Shown: positions 6,987 through 13,690 of the stretch, one piece after another
How the letters are laid out: every line of letters begins with the position of its first letter
Position numbering within the stretch: position 1 is the stretch's first letter
Assembly: GCA_910587025.1 (NCBI GenBank)
Contig: CAJUKR010000034.1
Coordinates: 1-18,444 of the forward strand
Length of the DNA: 18,444 bases
Source: an uncultured Christensenellaceae bacterium
GTDB lineage: Bacteria > Bacillota > Clostridia > Christensenellales > Pumilibacteraceae
Direction of reading: 5' to 3'
Translations under genes and position numbers: made by a program
Notes under the pieces: generated by a model
Told to the model about the DNA's origin: nothing
Databases searched by the model: none
Seen by the model: only the letters and a program-made list of their open reading frames with translations

Positions 6987-8384
6987 ATGCTTCTTAAAGA
7001 AATATTGGATGTTGATTCCGACATAGAAATAAGCGGTATCGGCTACGGCGGAAAGTGCGAAGCCGGCTGGCTCTATTTTTGCCTGAACGACGAAAGACTG
7101 GCAAGCGACGCCGCGTTTGCCGAGAGATGCAAGGCGGCTGCCATAGTCACCGATTCGGAGACTAAAACTCAGTTGCCTCAATTCATAGGCGGCGACGTCC
7201 GTTCCCGTTTTGCTTGCGCTTCGGCGGCTTTTTACGGAAATCCCGCCGACCACATGACGGTGATCGGCATAACCGGCACGAACGGCAAGACCACCACTTC
7301 GCATATCGTCAAAAGCATAATGGAAGCGGACGGACACAAAACGGGTCTTATCGGTACAAACGGTATCGTGATAGGAGACAAGTCTTACTCGGCGACTCTG
7401 ACGACGCCGGATCCGCCCGAGCTTCATCGCATGCTTGCCGAAATGCGCGATTGCGGCGTAGAAGTCGTCGTTATGGAAGTTTCCGCGCATGCGCTCGCGC
7501 TCAGAAAAGTGGACGGCATGCGTTTCACTGTCGCGGCGTTTACCAATCTTACGCAGGATCATCTCGACTTTTTCAAGGACATGCAGACTTACGGCAATGC
7601 GAAAAAGCAGTTGTTTACGCCCGAGCGCGCCATGTCGGCGGTAATCAACGTCGACGACGACACGGGCATAGAAATCGCGCGCAGCGCGCGTATCCCCGTA
7701 TTGACTTACGGCTGCGAAAATCCGAGCGATGCGTTCGGGATAGAATATAAAGCGACGTCAAAAGGCTGCAGGTTCGTGGCAAACATCATGGACGAGATAA
7801 TGACGCTCGAGTATTGCGCTCCGGGCAGATTCAATATGAGCAACGTGTTGTGCGCGGCGACGATCGCGGGCATGCTCGGCATGGAAACCGACGTGATACG
7901 CCGCGGCGTAAGGCGTGTGAAAAAAGTGGACGGTCGTTTCGAGATCCTCGGCAAGCCGGGGAAGCGCGTTGTCGTCGATTATGCGCACACTCCCGACGGT
8001 CTGAGAAAAATTCTTACCGCCGTGCGCGAAATAACGCCCGGACGCGTGATAACCGTGTTCGGCTGCGGCGGCGACCGTGATCGCGGAAAACGCTCGCTTA
8101 TGGGCAAGGTCGCAAGCGAACGGTCCGATTTCTCCGTGATAACGAGCGATAATCCACGCTCCGAAGATCCCATGGAAATAATACGCGAGATCGCCGACGG
8201 TTTTTCGGCGTCCAATTATATGATTACCGAGGACAGAAGGGCGGCTATCGAATGTGCGCTCGATATGTGCACGGAGGACGATACGGTCGTTATAGCGGGA
8301 AAAGGACACGAAAGCACGCAGGAAACTTCGGGCAGGCGCGAGCATTTTTCGGACGCCGAAACGGTGAGGGAGCTTTTGAAATGA
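6987..8384 (+). CDS. murE: UDP-MurNAc-tripeptide synthetase MurE (probably meso-DAP adding)
   Basis: MurE is an ATP-dependent ligase that adds the third residue to UDP-MurNAc-L-Ala-D-Glu in the cytoplasm. The P-loop GTNGKTTT has its lysine at K101. The central domain carries TTPDPPELHRML and EVSAHAL. D388-N-P-R391 is the DNPR motif typical of meso-diaminopimelate-specific enzymes, pointing to DAP-type peptidoglycan. The start at 6987 follows AAGGAGG (6975-6981); an in-frame ATG 45 bp upstream has no such site. At 465 residues it is about 30 shorter than typical, mostly in the N-terminal domain. There the usual (S/T)-D-S-R uridine-binding signature is not visible (residues 11-30 read SDIEISGIGYGGKCEAGWLY). 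Its stop overlaps the mraY start (ATGA at 8381-8384). murF, expected next, is missing. Confidence 0.95.
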   Translation: MLLKEILDVDSDIEISGIGYGGKCEAGWLYFCLNDERLASDAAFAERCKAAAIVTDSETKTQLPQFIGGDVRSRFACASAAFYGNPADHMTVIGITGTNGKTTTSHIVKSIMEADGHKTGLIGTNGIVIGDKSYSATLTTPDPPELHRMLAEMRDCGVEVVVMEVSAHALALRKVDGMRFTVAAFTNLTQDHLDFFKDMQTYGNAKKQLFTPERAMSAVINVDDDTGIEIARSARIPVLTYGCENPSDAFGIEYKATSKGCRFVANIMDEIMTLEYCAPGRFNMSNVLCAATIAGMLGMETDVIRRGVRRVKKVDGRFEILGKPGKRVVVDYAHTPDGLRKILTAVREITPGRVITVFGCGGDRDRGKRSLMGKVASERSDFSVITSDNPRSEDPMEIIREIADGFSASNYMITEDRRAAIECALDMCTEDDTVVIAGKGHESTQETSGRREHFSDAETVRELLK

Positions 8385-9370
8385 TAAGAGTGCTTATAGG
8401 TTTTATACTGGCTCTGATGCTTTCCGCCGCTCTCATGCCTTTCATAATAAAAATCGCGGACAGGCTCAAGGCGAAACAGCCTATCCTGCATTATGTCGAA
8501 AGTCACTCGGTCAAAAGCGGTACTCCGACAATGGGCGGCATGGGTATCATCCTTGCCGCCGCCGTTCCGTTCGCCATGCTCGTCCGCGGCGACGGCTCGA
8601 CCGCGCTCGTATGCCTGATCGTTACGATCGGTTACGGCATCATCGGTTTTACCGACGATTTTCTGAAAGTGCATTTCAAGCGTAACGAGGGGTTGAGCGC
8701 GGGGTGGAAACTTGCGCTCCAGTTTGTGATCGCCTGTCTGATTTCGGCTTTTGCGTTTTTCGGCACTTCGACGGGCGGACAAGTCTATCTGCCGTTTGTC
8801 AATATTCCGGTGGACTTTTCGTATTTTGCGCTTTTCTATTACGTTTTCATCTTTCTTGCTTTTACGAATGCGGTCAATCTGACCGACGGTCTCGACGGAC
8901 TTGCGGGCGGAGTAACTACTGTTTTCCTCGTATGCTTTGCCGTGTTGATCATGATCGTATGCGCGTTTGCGCCCGCCGAAATTCAGACCAACGAACTTTT
9001 GTTGATCGCATGTTTCATAGGAGCGATCGGCGGATTTTTGTGCTATAACCGTTATCCCGCGCGGATATTCATGGGCGACACCGGTTCGCTCGCCATAGGC
9101 GGGTTGCTCGCTTCGATGTCCGTTCTTACGGGGCTGTCGCTGTCGGCGGCGATCATGGGGGTCATGTATGTCGCGAGCGCAGTGTCGGTCATAATACAGG
9201 TAGCGTATTATAAGATGACCAAGAAGCGCGTTTTTCTCATGGCTCCGCTTCATCATCATTTCGAAAAAAAAGGCGTGCACGAGAATCATATAGTTACGGC
9301 ATACAAGGCTGTAACGGCTGTCGCGGGCGCCGGAGTAATTTTGCTTTCTTTGATTTTTACGAACATATAA
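8381..9370 (+). CDS. mraY: Phospho-MurNAc-pentapeptide transferase MraY
   Basis: MraY transfers phospho-MurNAc-pentapeptide from UDP to undecaprenyl phosphate, forming lipid I in the cytoplasmic membrane. The 329-residue polytopic protein keeps the key family motifs: the Asp pair D92-D93 in GFTDDFLKVH, N166-L-T-D-G-L-D172 in the second cytoplasmic loop, FMGDTGSLAIGG, and the late APLHHHFE with H291-H293. The early SGTPTMGGMGI segment is also diagnostic. The start at 8381 overlaps the murE stop by 4 bp. Several other starts lie upstream in the same frame, but these would run deep into murE. It uses the product of MurF, whose gene is not in this cluster. Confidence 0.97.
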   Translation: MIRVLIGFILALMLSAALMPFIIKIADRLKAKQPILHYVESHSVKSGTPTMGGMGIILAAAVPFAMLVRGDGSTALVCLIVTIGYGIIGFTDDFLKVHFKRNEGLSAGWKLALQFVIACLISAFAFFGTSTGGQVYLPFVNIPVDFSYFALFYYVFIFLAFTNAVNLTDGLDGLAGGVTTVFLVCFAVLIMIVCAFAPAEIQTNELLLIACFIGAIGGFLCYNRYPARIFMGDTGSLAIGGLLASMSVLTGLSLSAAIMGVMYVASAVSVIIQVAYYKMTKKRVFLMAPLHHHFEKKGVHENHIVTAYKAVTAVAGAGVILLSLIFTNI

Positions 9371-9407
9371 AACGAATATTAGCGCCAGCACGAACATAAT
9401 ATTTATT

Positions 9408-10652
9408 ATGATTTTTGCGGGACGCGGACTGATAATAGGCAGCGGGGTGAGCGGTCGCGGCGCAGCGTATGCACTCGATAAACTCGGCGTCGCTTCCACG
9501 GTGACGGCTACCGAGTTTTTGCCGCCGAATATGTCCGGGTACGATTTCGCGATCGTAAGCCCGGGCGTAAAACATACTCATCCGATATATAAATATGCGC
9601 GTATTCACGATCTTCCCGTATTCGGCGAGATCGGTCTTGCCGCGACTGTAAATACGAAACCGGTTATAGGCGTTACGGGCACGAACGGCAAGACAACCAC
9701 CGTCGAAATGCTCGGCAGTATATATGCCGCGGCGGGAACGAAAGCCGTCGTATGCGGCAATATAGGTCGGTCGTTTGCGGCCGCGGCGGCGGACGGCGGA
9801 TACGACCGCGCCGTCGTCGAACTTTCGAGTTTTCAGCTTTTGCAGTCTTCGCCGCTTAAAACGCATATAGCCTGTATAACGAATATTGCCGAGGATCATC
9901 TCGATTATCACGGAAGTATGCTCGAATACCGACATGCGAAACTTCGTATCGCCGACCGCCAGACCAAAGACGATTATCTTATAGTGCCGACCAAATTCAA
10001 TCTCGTGGGAATGAGCGGTAACCCGACTCTGCTTTACAACGGTAAGGATTGCTATGAAAAGGAAGGGAAACTTTACGTCATGGGCGCGCCTATAATGAGA
10101 ACGTGCGAGCTTGCGGCGGTCGGTCGGCACAATGTGGAGAACGCGCTGAACGCGGCGCTTGCGGCCTATGTGGACGGCGTAAAGCCCGAAGCCATTGCCG
10201 AGGGACTGGCGAAGTTTAAGCCGGACAGTCACAGAATTTCGCTTGTGGGCGAATATGACGGCACGGCGTTTTATAACGATTCGAAGGGGACGAACATCGC
10301 AGCGACTCTCGCCGCCGTCGACTGTATGAAGGGTTCCGTCGCGCTCATAGTCGGCGGAAGCGACAAGGGATACGATTACGATAATCTTTTCCGCGGATTG
10401 CCGGGAAATGTCAGAGCGGTGCTCGTAGTCGGAGCAAACTGCGCCAAGATACTCGACTGCGCGGCGCGCATGGGGTATAACCGCATAGTTCCGTGCATGG
10501 ATCTTTCCGAAGCGGTGTCGGTCGCAACGGCGGGCGGTTTCGATAACGTATTGTTTTCGCCCGCGTCGGCGAGTTTCGACAGATATAAAAATTATAAGGA
10601 GCGGGGTGAAGCCTTTGAACGCGAAGTCAAAAAACTTTTCGGTTCGGTCTGA
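9408..10652 (+). CDS. murD: UDP-N-acetylmuramoylalanine--D-glutamate ligase MurD
   Basis: MurD adds D-glutamate to UDP-MurNAc-L-alanine using ATP. Features are an N-terminal Rossmann-like fold (GLIIGSGVSGRGAAYALDKLG), the P-loop G91-T-N-G-K95-T-T, ELSSFQL and NIAEDHLDYHGSMLEYRHAK in the central domain, and FYNDSKGTN plus VGGSDKGYDY in the C-terminal domain. At 414 residues it is slightly short for MurD, which is usually about 440-450. The ATG at 9408 has no visible ribosome binding site: the preceding 20 bases contain only one G. The frame is open upstream to the mraY stop but offers no better start. The last 47 bp overlap ftsW. Confidence 0.96.
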   Translation: MIFAGRGLIIGSGVSGRGAAYALDKLGVASTVTATEFLPPNMSGYDFAIVSPGVKHTHPIYKYARIHDLPVFGEIGLAATVNTKPVIGVTGTNGKTTTVEMLGSIYAAAGTKAVVCGNIGRSFAAAAADGGYDRAVVELSSFQLLQSSPLKTHIACITNIAEDHLDYHGSMLEYRHAKLRIADRQTKDDYLIVPTKFNLVGMSGNPTLLYNGKDCYEKEGKLYVMGAPIMRTCELAAVGRHNVENALNAALAAYVDGVKPEAIAEGLAKFKPDSHRISLVGEYDGTAFYNDSKGTNIAATLAAVDCMKGSVALIVGGSDKGYDYDNLFRGLPGNVRAVLVVGANCAKILDCAARMGYNRIVPCMDLSEAVSVATAGGFDNVLFSPASASFDRYKNYKERGEAFEREVKKLFGSV

Positions 10653-11772
10653 CCGCTCCGGACATTACGATATACCGTTATTCGCCGTCACCGCGGCATT
10701 GCTCGCGTTCGGTGTTCTGATGGTGTTCTCGGCGTCGATGTACAATGCCGAACTGAATTACGGCAACGAATTCTTTTTCATGTACAAGCAGATCTTCGGC
10801 GTGATCGCCGGGCTTGTTTCCATGGTGGGCATGACGCTGCTCGATTATCATAAGCTCGACAAAATAAGATACGTCATTCTCGGAATAAGCATAGCCTTGC
10901 TTGCGCTTGTACTCATTCCGGGCATAGGCGTGGAAAACTACGGAGCGCGCCGTTGGCTCAATCTCGGTTTTATCACGCTTCAATCGAGCGAAGTCGCAAA
11001 AGTCGGCTACGTGATTTTCGCTGCGGCTTATATGTCGAAGAATTACAAAAAAATGACGACGGTCAAAGGAATACTTCCTTTGCTCGCCGTCGGCGGAATT
11101 ATTTGTTTGCTGATAATGCTCGAGCCGAACATGTCCGTAACCATGTGCGTTGCGTTGCTGATGCTTACGCTTATGATTATAGGCGGCATGCGTATCGGGC
11201 ATCTAATTGCGGTTATTGTTCCGCTCGGCGTGCTTGTCGTCATTATGATCGTCGCCGAGCCGTACAGACTGGCGAGATTGTTCGCATTCCTCGATCCGTG
11301 GGCGTCGCCGCTCGACGAAGGCTATCAGCTGCTGCAATCGTTTTACAGCCTCGGGAGCGGGGGACTGTTCGGCGTCGGGCTTTTCAATTCGAGACAGAAA
11401 TATCTGTTTCTTCCGTTTTCCGAAAGCGATTTCATTTTCTCGATAATAGGCGAAGAGTTCGGTTTCGTCGGTTGCGTTCTGACGATCGCCGCGTTCGTAT
11501 TCATGATATACAGGCTTATCGTCATCGCACAGAATGCCGCCGACAGGTTCGGTTGCTATCTTTCGGCGGGGATGGCTGCGCTTATAGGCGTTCAGGTTCT
11601 TATAAACGTTGCCGTGGTCACGGGTAGTATACCGCCCACCGGCATACCTCTTCCGTTCGTCAGCGCGGGATCGAGTTCACTTATGGTCTTCTGTGCCGGG
11701 ATCGGTATGTGCCAGTCCGTCAGCCTGCGAAGCCATGCTTCCGTCAGAGCTCTTCTTTCCGTCGGAGTTTGA
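10606..11772 (+). CDS. ftsW: Septal peptidoglycan glycosyltransferase FtsW (SEDS family; FtsW/SpoVE type)
   Basis: This polytopic SEDS protein polymerises lipid II and works with the class B PBP encoded upstream. Signatures are FGVLMVFSASMY in the first helix, GARRWLNLGFITLQSSEVAK, DPWASPLDEGYQLLQSFYSLGSGGLFGVGL, and LPFSESDFIFSIIGEEFGFVG with the proposed catalytic aspartate D275. The C-terminal TGIPLPFVSAGSSSLM is also typical. The start is GTG 10606 behind TAAGGAG (10595-10601) with 4-nt spacing; TTG 10615 is an alternative with a 13-nt gap. The gene begins inside murD. Its last 96 bp overlap the convergent thiT gene, and no clear terminator follows it directly. SpoVE is the sporulation-specific relative and cannot be excluded. 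Confidence 0.95.
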   Translation: MKPLNAKSKNFSVRSDRSGHYDIPLFAVTAALLAFGVLMVFSASMYNAELNYGNEFFFMYKQIFGVIAGLVSMVGMTLLDYHKLDKIRYVILGISIALLALVLIPGIGVENYGARRWLNLGFITLQSSEVAKVGYVIFAAAYMSKNYKKMTTVKGILPLLAVGGIICLLIMLEPNMSVTMCVALLMLTLMIIGGMRIGHLIAVIVPLGVLVVIMIVAEPYRLARLFAFLDPWASPLDEGYQLLQSFYSLGSGGLFGVGLFNSRQKYLFLPFSESDFIFSIIGEEFGFVGCVLTIAAFVFMIYRLIVIAQNAADRFGCYLSAGMAALIGVQVLINVAVVTGSIPPTGIPLPFVSAGSSSLMVFCAGIGMCQSVSLRSHASVRALLSVGV

Positions 11773-12582
11773 CGCGGCGCATGCGTTTCTTCCGTCCGCC
11801 GATACGTCGATCATGAGTTTGTCGAATGTCTTGCTCGACAGAAGCGCGAGCGAAGATGCGACGGCGATAGCCCAGTCGATAAGGCAGAAAGAGTTATACC
11901 CGAAGCTGAATCCGATCACGTATCCGAGCGGAGCCGGACCGTACCACAGATCCCAGAAGATCACTCCGGACAGTATGTGACTCGTATAACGTATCACTAT
12001 ATATATTGCGAGCCCAATGTAATACCCGCGATGAGACATGAGCGCAAACCGCTTGCTTCCCGTAGCCTTTTTGTGTTTGGACGGATTGTACGCGAACATG
12101 CCCGAGAAACCGAGCGCGAAATACGGTATCACATAGTCGAGCAACATGCTCCACGGGCTGACTATGAACGGATTTTGCGTAAGCTGAAGCAGTATGTACG
12201 CCGCGCATATTATCGCGCCTTTGCGGTAGCCGAAATAGTAGCAGTATACCGTCACTGGCAGAATGGACGCGAACGTAATCGTTCCTCCGAGATTGAGCGA
12301 CAGTCCGATGAACGATAGTACATACGACATCGCGAGACATACCGCGCCGTATACGAGATCTTTGGTCGAAAATACGAATTTTTCATTCGTTTTTTTCGAG
12401 CGGACGATCGAGTAGACCATGATCGGAACGACGATGATTGCGATGACGGCGAGCAGTACGAGTATCATCAGCCATGCCGGAATGTCCACGCCGTCGAATC
12501 CGAAGTTCGGCGTGCTGAACTCGGGCGAAACGTCGATCGAAGGGAGGGAGTTTTCCTCTTTGAGAACAGACATAAAATACAT
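11677..12582 (-). CDS. thiT: Thiamine ECF transporter substrate-binding subunit (ThiT/YuaJ family)
   Basis: A membrane S component that captures thiamine and works with a shared ECF energising module, whose genes are not in this window. The core (about residues 70-255) is very hydrophobic and shows the ThiT pattern of an N-terminal GLSLNLGGTITFASILPVTV followed by LLQLTQNPFIVSPWSMLLDY. A TPP riboswitch and intrinsic terminator lie directly upstream, which supports the substrate. The start is at 12582: GAAGGA lies 10 nt upstream and after the leader terminator. An in-frame ATG at 12660 lies before the terminator and is rejected; ATG 12573 is an alternative. At 301 residues it is longer than typical ThiT (about 190-200). 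It has an added N-terminal membrane segment (about 37-61) and a polar Ser/Asp/Lys tail of about 45 residues, whose last 31 codons lie antisense to ftsW. Confidence 0.88.
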   Translation of the reverse strand: MYFMSVLKEENSLPSIDVSPEFSTPNFGFDGVDIPAWLMILVLLAVIAIIVVPIMVYSIVRSKKTNEKFVFSTKDLVYGAVCLAMSYVLSFIGLSLNLGGTITFASILPVTVYCYYFGYRKGAIICAAYILLQLTQNPFIVSPWSMLLDYVIPYFALGFSGMFAYNPSKHKKATGSKRFALMSHRGYYIGLAIYIVIRYTSHILSGVIFWDLWYGPAPLGYVIGFSFGYNSFCLIDWAIAVASSLALLSSKTFDKLMIDVSADGRNACAASNSDGKKSSDGSMASQADGLAHTDPGTEDHK

Positions 12583-12601
12583 ATCCGTTTTTTCCTTCGG
12601 G

Positions 12602-12633
12602 AAAAACAAAAAACCGTTCTTTGAGGGAACGGT
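12602..12633 (-). terminator. Riboswitch expression-platform terminator
   Basis: On the - strand ACCGTTC (12633-12627) pairs with GAACGGT (12619-12613) around a 7-nt loop and is followed by a T tract, TTTTTTGTTTTT. It sits between the TPP aptamer and the thiT start, so TPP binding is expected to favour termination. Confidence 0.88.
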
Positions 12634-12660
12634 CGATTGCATACGAAAATTTACAATCAT

Positions 12661-12755
12661 GCTTTCCCTACGCGGGTGCTAACCCACAGGTTCGAAGGGA
12701 CTTTTGCGTGATTGCCGCAAATTCTCAGCCGTCGCATTCGACAGCGCCCCTAAGC
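12661..12755 (-). promoter_or_regulatory. TPP riboswitch (THI element)
   Basis: Read on the - strand it holds the conserved parts of the thiamine pyrophosphate aptamer in order: GGGGCGC near the 5' end, the pyrimidine-sensor CTGAGA, then CCCTTCGAACCTG, and the closing ACCCGCGTAGGG. The ends GCTT (12755-12752) and AAGC (12664-12661) can pair as the base of P1. A terminator follows at 12633-12602, giving a transcription-attenuation switch for thiT. Confidence 0.95.
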
Positions 12756-12762
12756 TGTGAAT

Positions 12763-12792
12763 ATTCTATAACGTTTATACGGCGCATGTCAA
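12763..12792 (-). promoter_or_regulatory. thiT promoter
   Basis: On the - strand TTGACA (12792-12787) is followed by TATAGA (12770-12765, 16-bp spacer) or TAGAAT (12768-12763, 18-bp spacer). The transcript would begin just upstream of the TPP aptamer. The -35 box lies inside the palindrome at 12782-12807. Confidence 0.75.
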
Positions 12793-12820
12793 GCGTTTGA
12801 CTTGCGCGTTTTTTTATTTT
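12782..12820 (+). terminator. Palindrome plus T tract between thiT and thiN (+ strand terminator)
   Basis: A 26-bp imperfect palindrome (12782-12807) has arms GCGCATGTCAAGC and GTTTGACTTGCGC, which pair except for one T-T mismatch and one G-T pair near the loop. It is followed by G, seven T, A and four T. It has the form of an intrinsic terminator for + strand transcripts, but the only upstream + strand gene is ftsW, about 1 kb away. Both arms contain a -35-like TTGAC, so it may instead be, or also be, a regulatory site for the divergent promoters. Confidence 0.65.
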
Positions 12821-12830
12821 GTTGTATACT
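12803..12830 (+). promoter_or_regulatory. Probable thiN promoter
   Basis: TATACT (12825-12830) is a good -10. A weak TTGCGC (12803-12808) lies 16 bp upstream; the better TTGACT (12797-12802) would need a 22-bp spacer. The expected start site, about 6-8 nt after the -10, falls on or next to the thiN ATG at 12838. Confidence 0.5.
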
Positions 12831-12837
12831 GTTCGAT

Positions 12838-13437
12838 ATGAACGGAAAAGGAATATGCTATATAGTCTGCGCAGGCGAGCGTACCGAATTGCGGTTTCGT
12901 CCGACGGCGGACGATTTCGTCATCGCCGCGGACGGCGGATACGGTTATCTCGAAGATGCGGGCATAAAGCCGGATCTCGTAATAGGGGATTTCGATTCGC
13001 TCGGTTTTGTACCCGAAGGAAACGTGATTGTTCTCGATCCGATAAAGGACATGACCGATTCGTTCGCGGCGGCGGACGAAGGACTGAAGCGCGGATACGG
13101 AGTATTCGAGATATATTCGGCGCTCGGAGGTCGGTTGTCGCATACGTTTGCGAATCTTCGCCTGTTGTCGTATTTATCTCATTCGGGAGCGAGGGCGAAA
13201 ATAATAGGGAACGGAACCGAAATGCTTGTGACCGACGGCGAGGAAACTTTTACCGAGGGCGGTTATCTTTCGGTCTTTCCCGTGACCGAAACCGCGGAAG
13301 TGAAAATTACCGATTGCAAATATTCGGGGACATTCGTTTTTACGGGATTCGACAGTTTGGGTACGAGCAACGAACCGCTTGCCGGCGCAAAGATCGAAGT
13401 GCTTAAAGGCGAAGTCGCCGTTATTACCGAAAAGTAA
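12838..13437 (+). CDS. thiN: Thiamine pyrophosphokinase ThiN
   Basis: ThiN transfers pyrophosphate from ATP to thiamine, making the cofactor TPP in the cytoplasm. The 199-residue protein shows the family landmarks: IAADGGYGYL with D32-G-G, LVIGDFDSL with G50-D-F-D-S54, the acidic pair D71-M-T-D74, and SALGGRLSH (G97-G-R99). In most family members the last motif reads GGRxDH; here the Asp is Ser101. The C-terminal half is beta-rich with STN-xY-like features, as in thiamine-binding domains. The start is ATG 12838. A TTG 36 bp upstream is in frame but lies inside the hairpin/promoter region. No ribosome binding site is visible, and the -10 at 12825-12830 suggests a leaderless message. It is divergent from thiT, giving a compact thiamine salvage pair. 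Confidence 0.93.
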   Translation: MNGKGICYIVCAGERTELRFRPTADDFVIAADGGYGYLEDAGIKPDLVIGDFDSLGFVPEGNVIVLDPIKDMTDSFAAADEGLKRGYGVFEIYSALGGRLSHTFANLRLLSYLSHSGARAKIIGNGTEMLVTDGEETFTEGGYLSVFPVTETAEVKITDCKYSGTFVFTGFDSLGTSNEPLAGAKIEVLKGEVAVITEK

Positions 13438-13447
13438 ATACGGATAA

Positions 13448-13589
13448 AATCATTATATCGTAGACGTAGATAGATCCGGCGACGGGAGAGATTACCTTTA
13501 AGGCGAAAGGCAAAGCTTATATAAGCGTTACGTATATGGTGAACGGAGAGATATACGGAGACAAAGTGTTGATCGACGTTCCGGCTTAA
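13448..13589 (+). pseudogene. Remnant of a C-terminal Ig-like (Big_2-type) domain
   Basis: Codons 13470-13586 read ...ATGEITFKAKGKAYISVTY MVNGEIYGDKVLIDVPA and end at TAA 13587-13589. This looks like the last strands of a bacterial Ig-like domain from a surface protein. The frame is closed upstream by TAG at 13467. In the neighbouring frame IVDVDRSGDG (13457-13486) appears to continue the same domain, implying a frameshift near 13484-13488. No start codon or ribosome binding site supports an intact gene. It is judged a short gene relic; the domain assignment is by eye only. Confidence 0.4.
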
Positions 13590-13632
13590 GCGATGCGATT
13601 ATGCGCATAGAATAAAAGCATTAAAGCATAAT

Positions 13633-13666
13633 AAAACATCGGGCTTGATATCAAGCCCGATGTTTT
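13633..13666. terminator. Perfect 34-bp palindrome, bidirectional terminator
   Basis: The arm AAAACATCGGGCTTGAT is followed directly by its exact complement and ends in TTTT on both strands. It lies between the convergent thiN side and the serA 3' end (24 bp after the serA stop), where it can end transcription from either direction. Confidence 0.85.
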
Positions 13667-13690
13667 CAATAATAAATACGATTTATTTCT

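Noticed and set aside
12374..12396. Hairpin ACGAA/TTCGT plus seven T on the + strand within thiT
   Set aside because: The stem is only 5 bp with low GC and lies antisense to a coding region. It could be a weak stop for ftsW read-through but is not convincing as a terminator.
12583..12660. Upstream ATG at 12660 as the thiT start
   Set aside because: It would place the riboswitch terminator inside the coding region and adds residues encoded by the hairpin. The Shine-Dalgarno sequence points to 12582.
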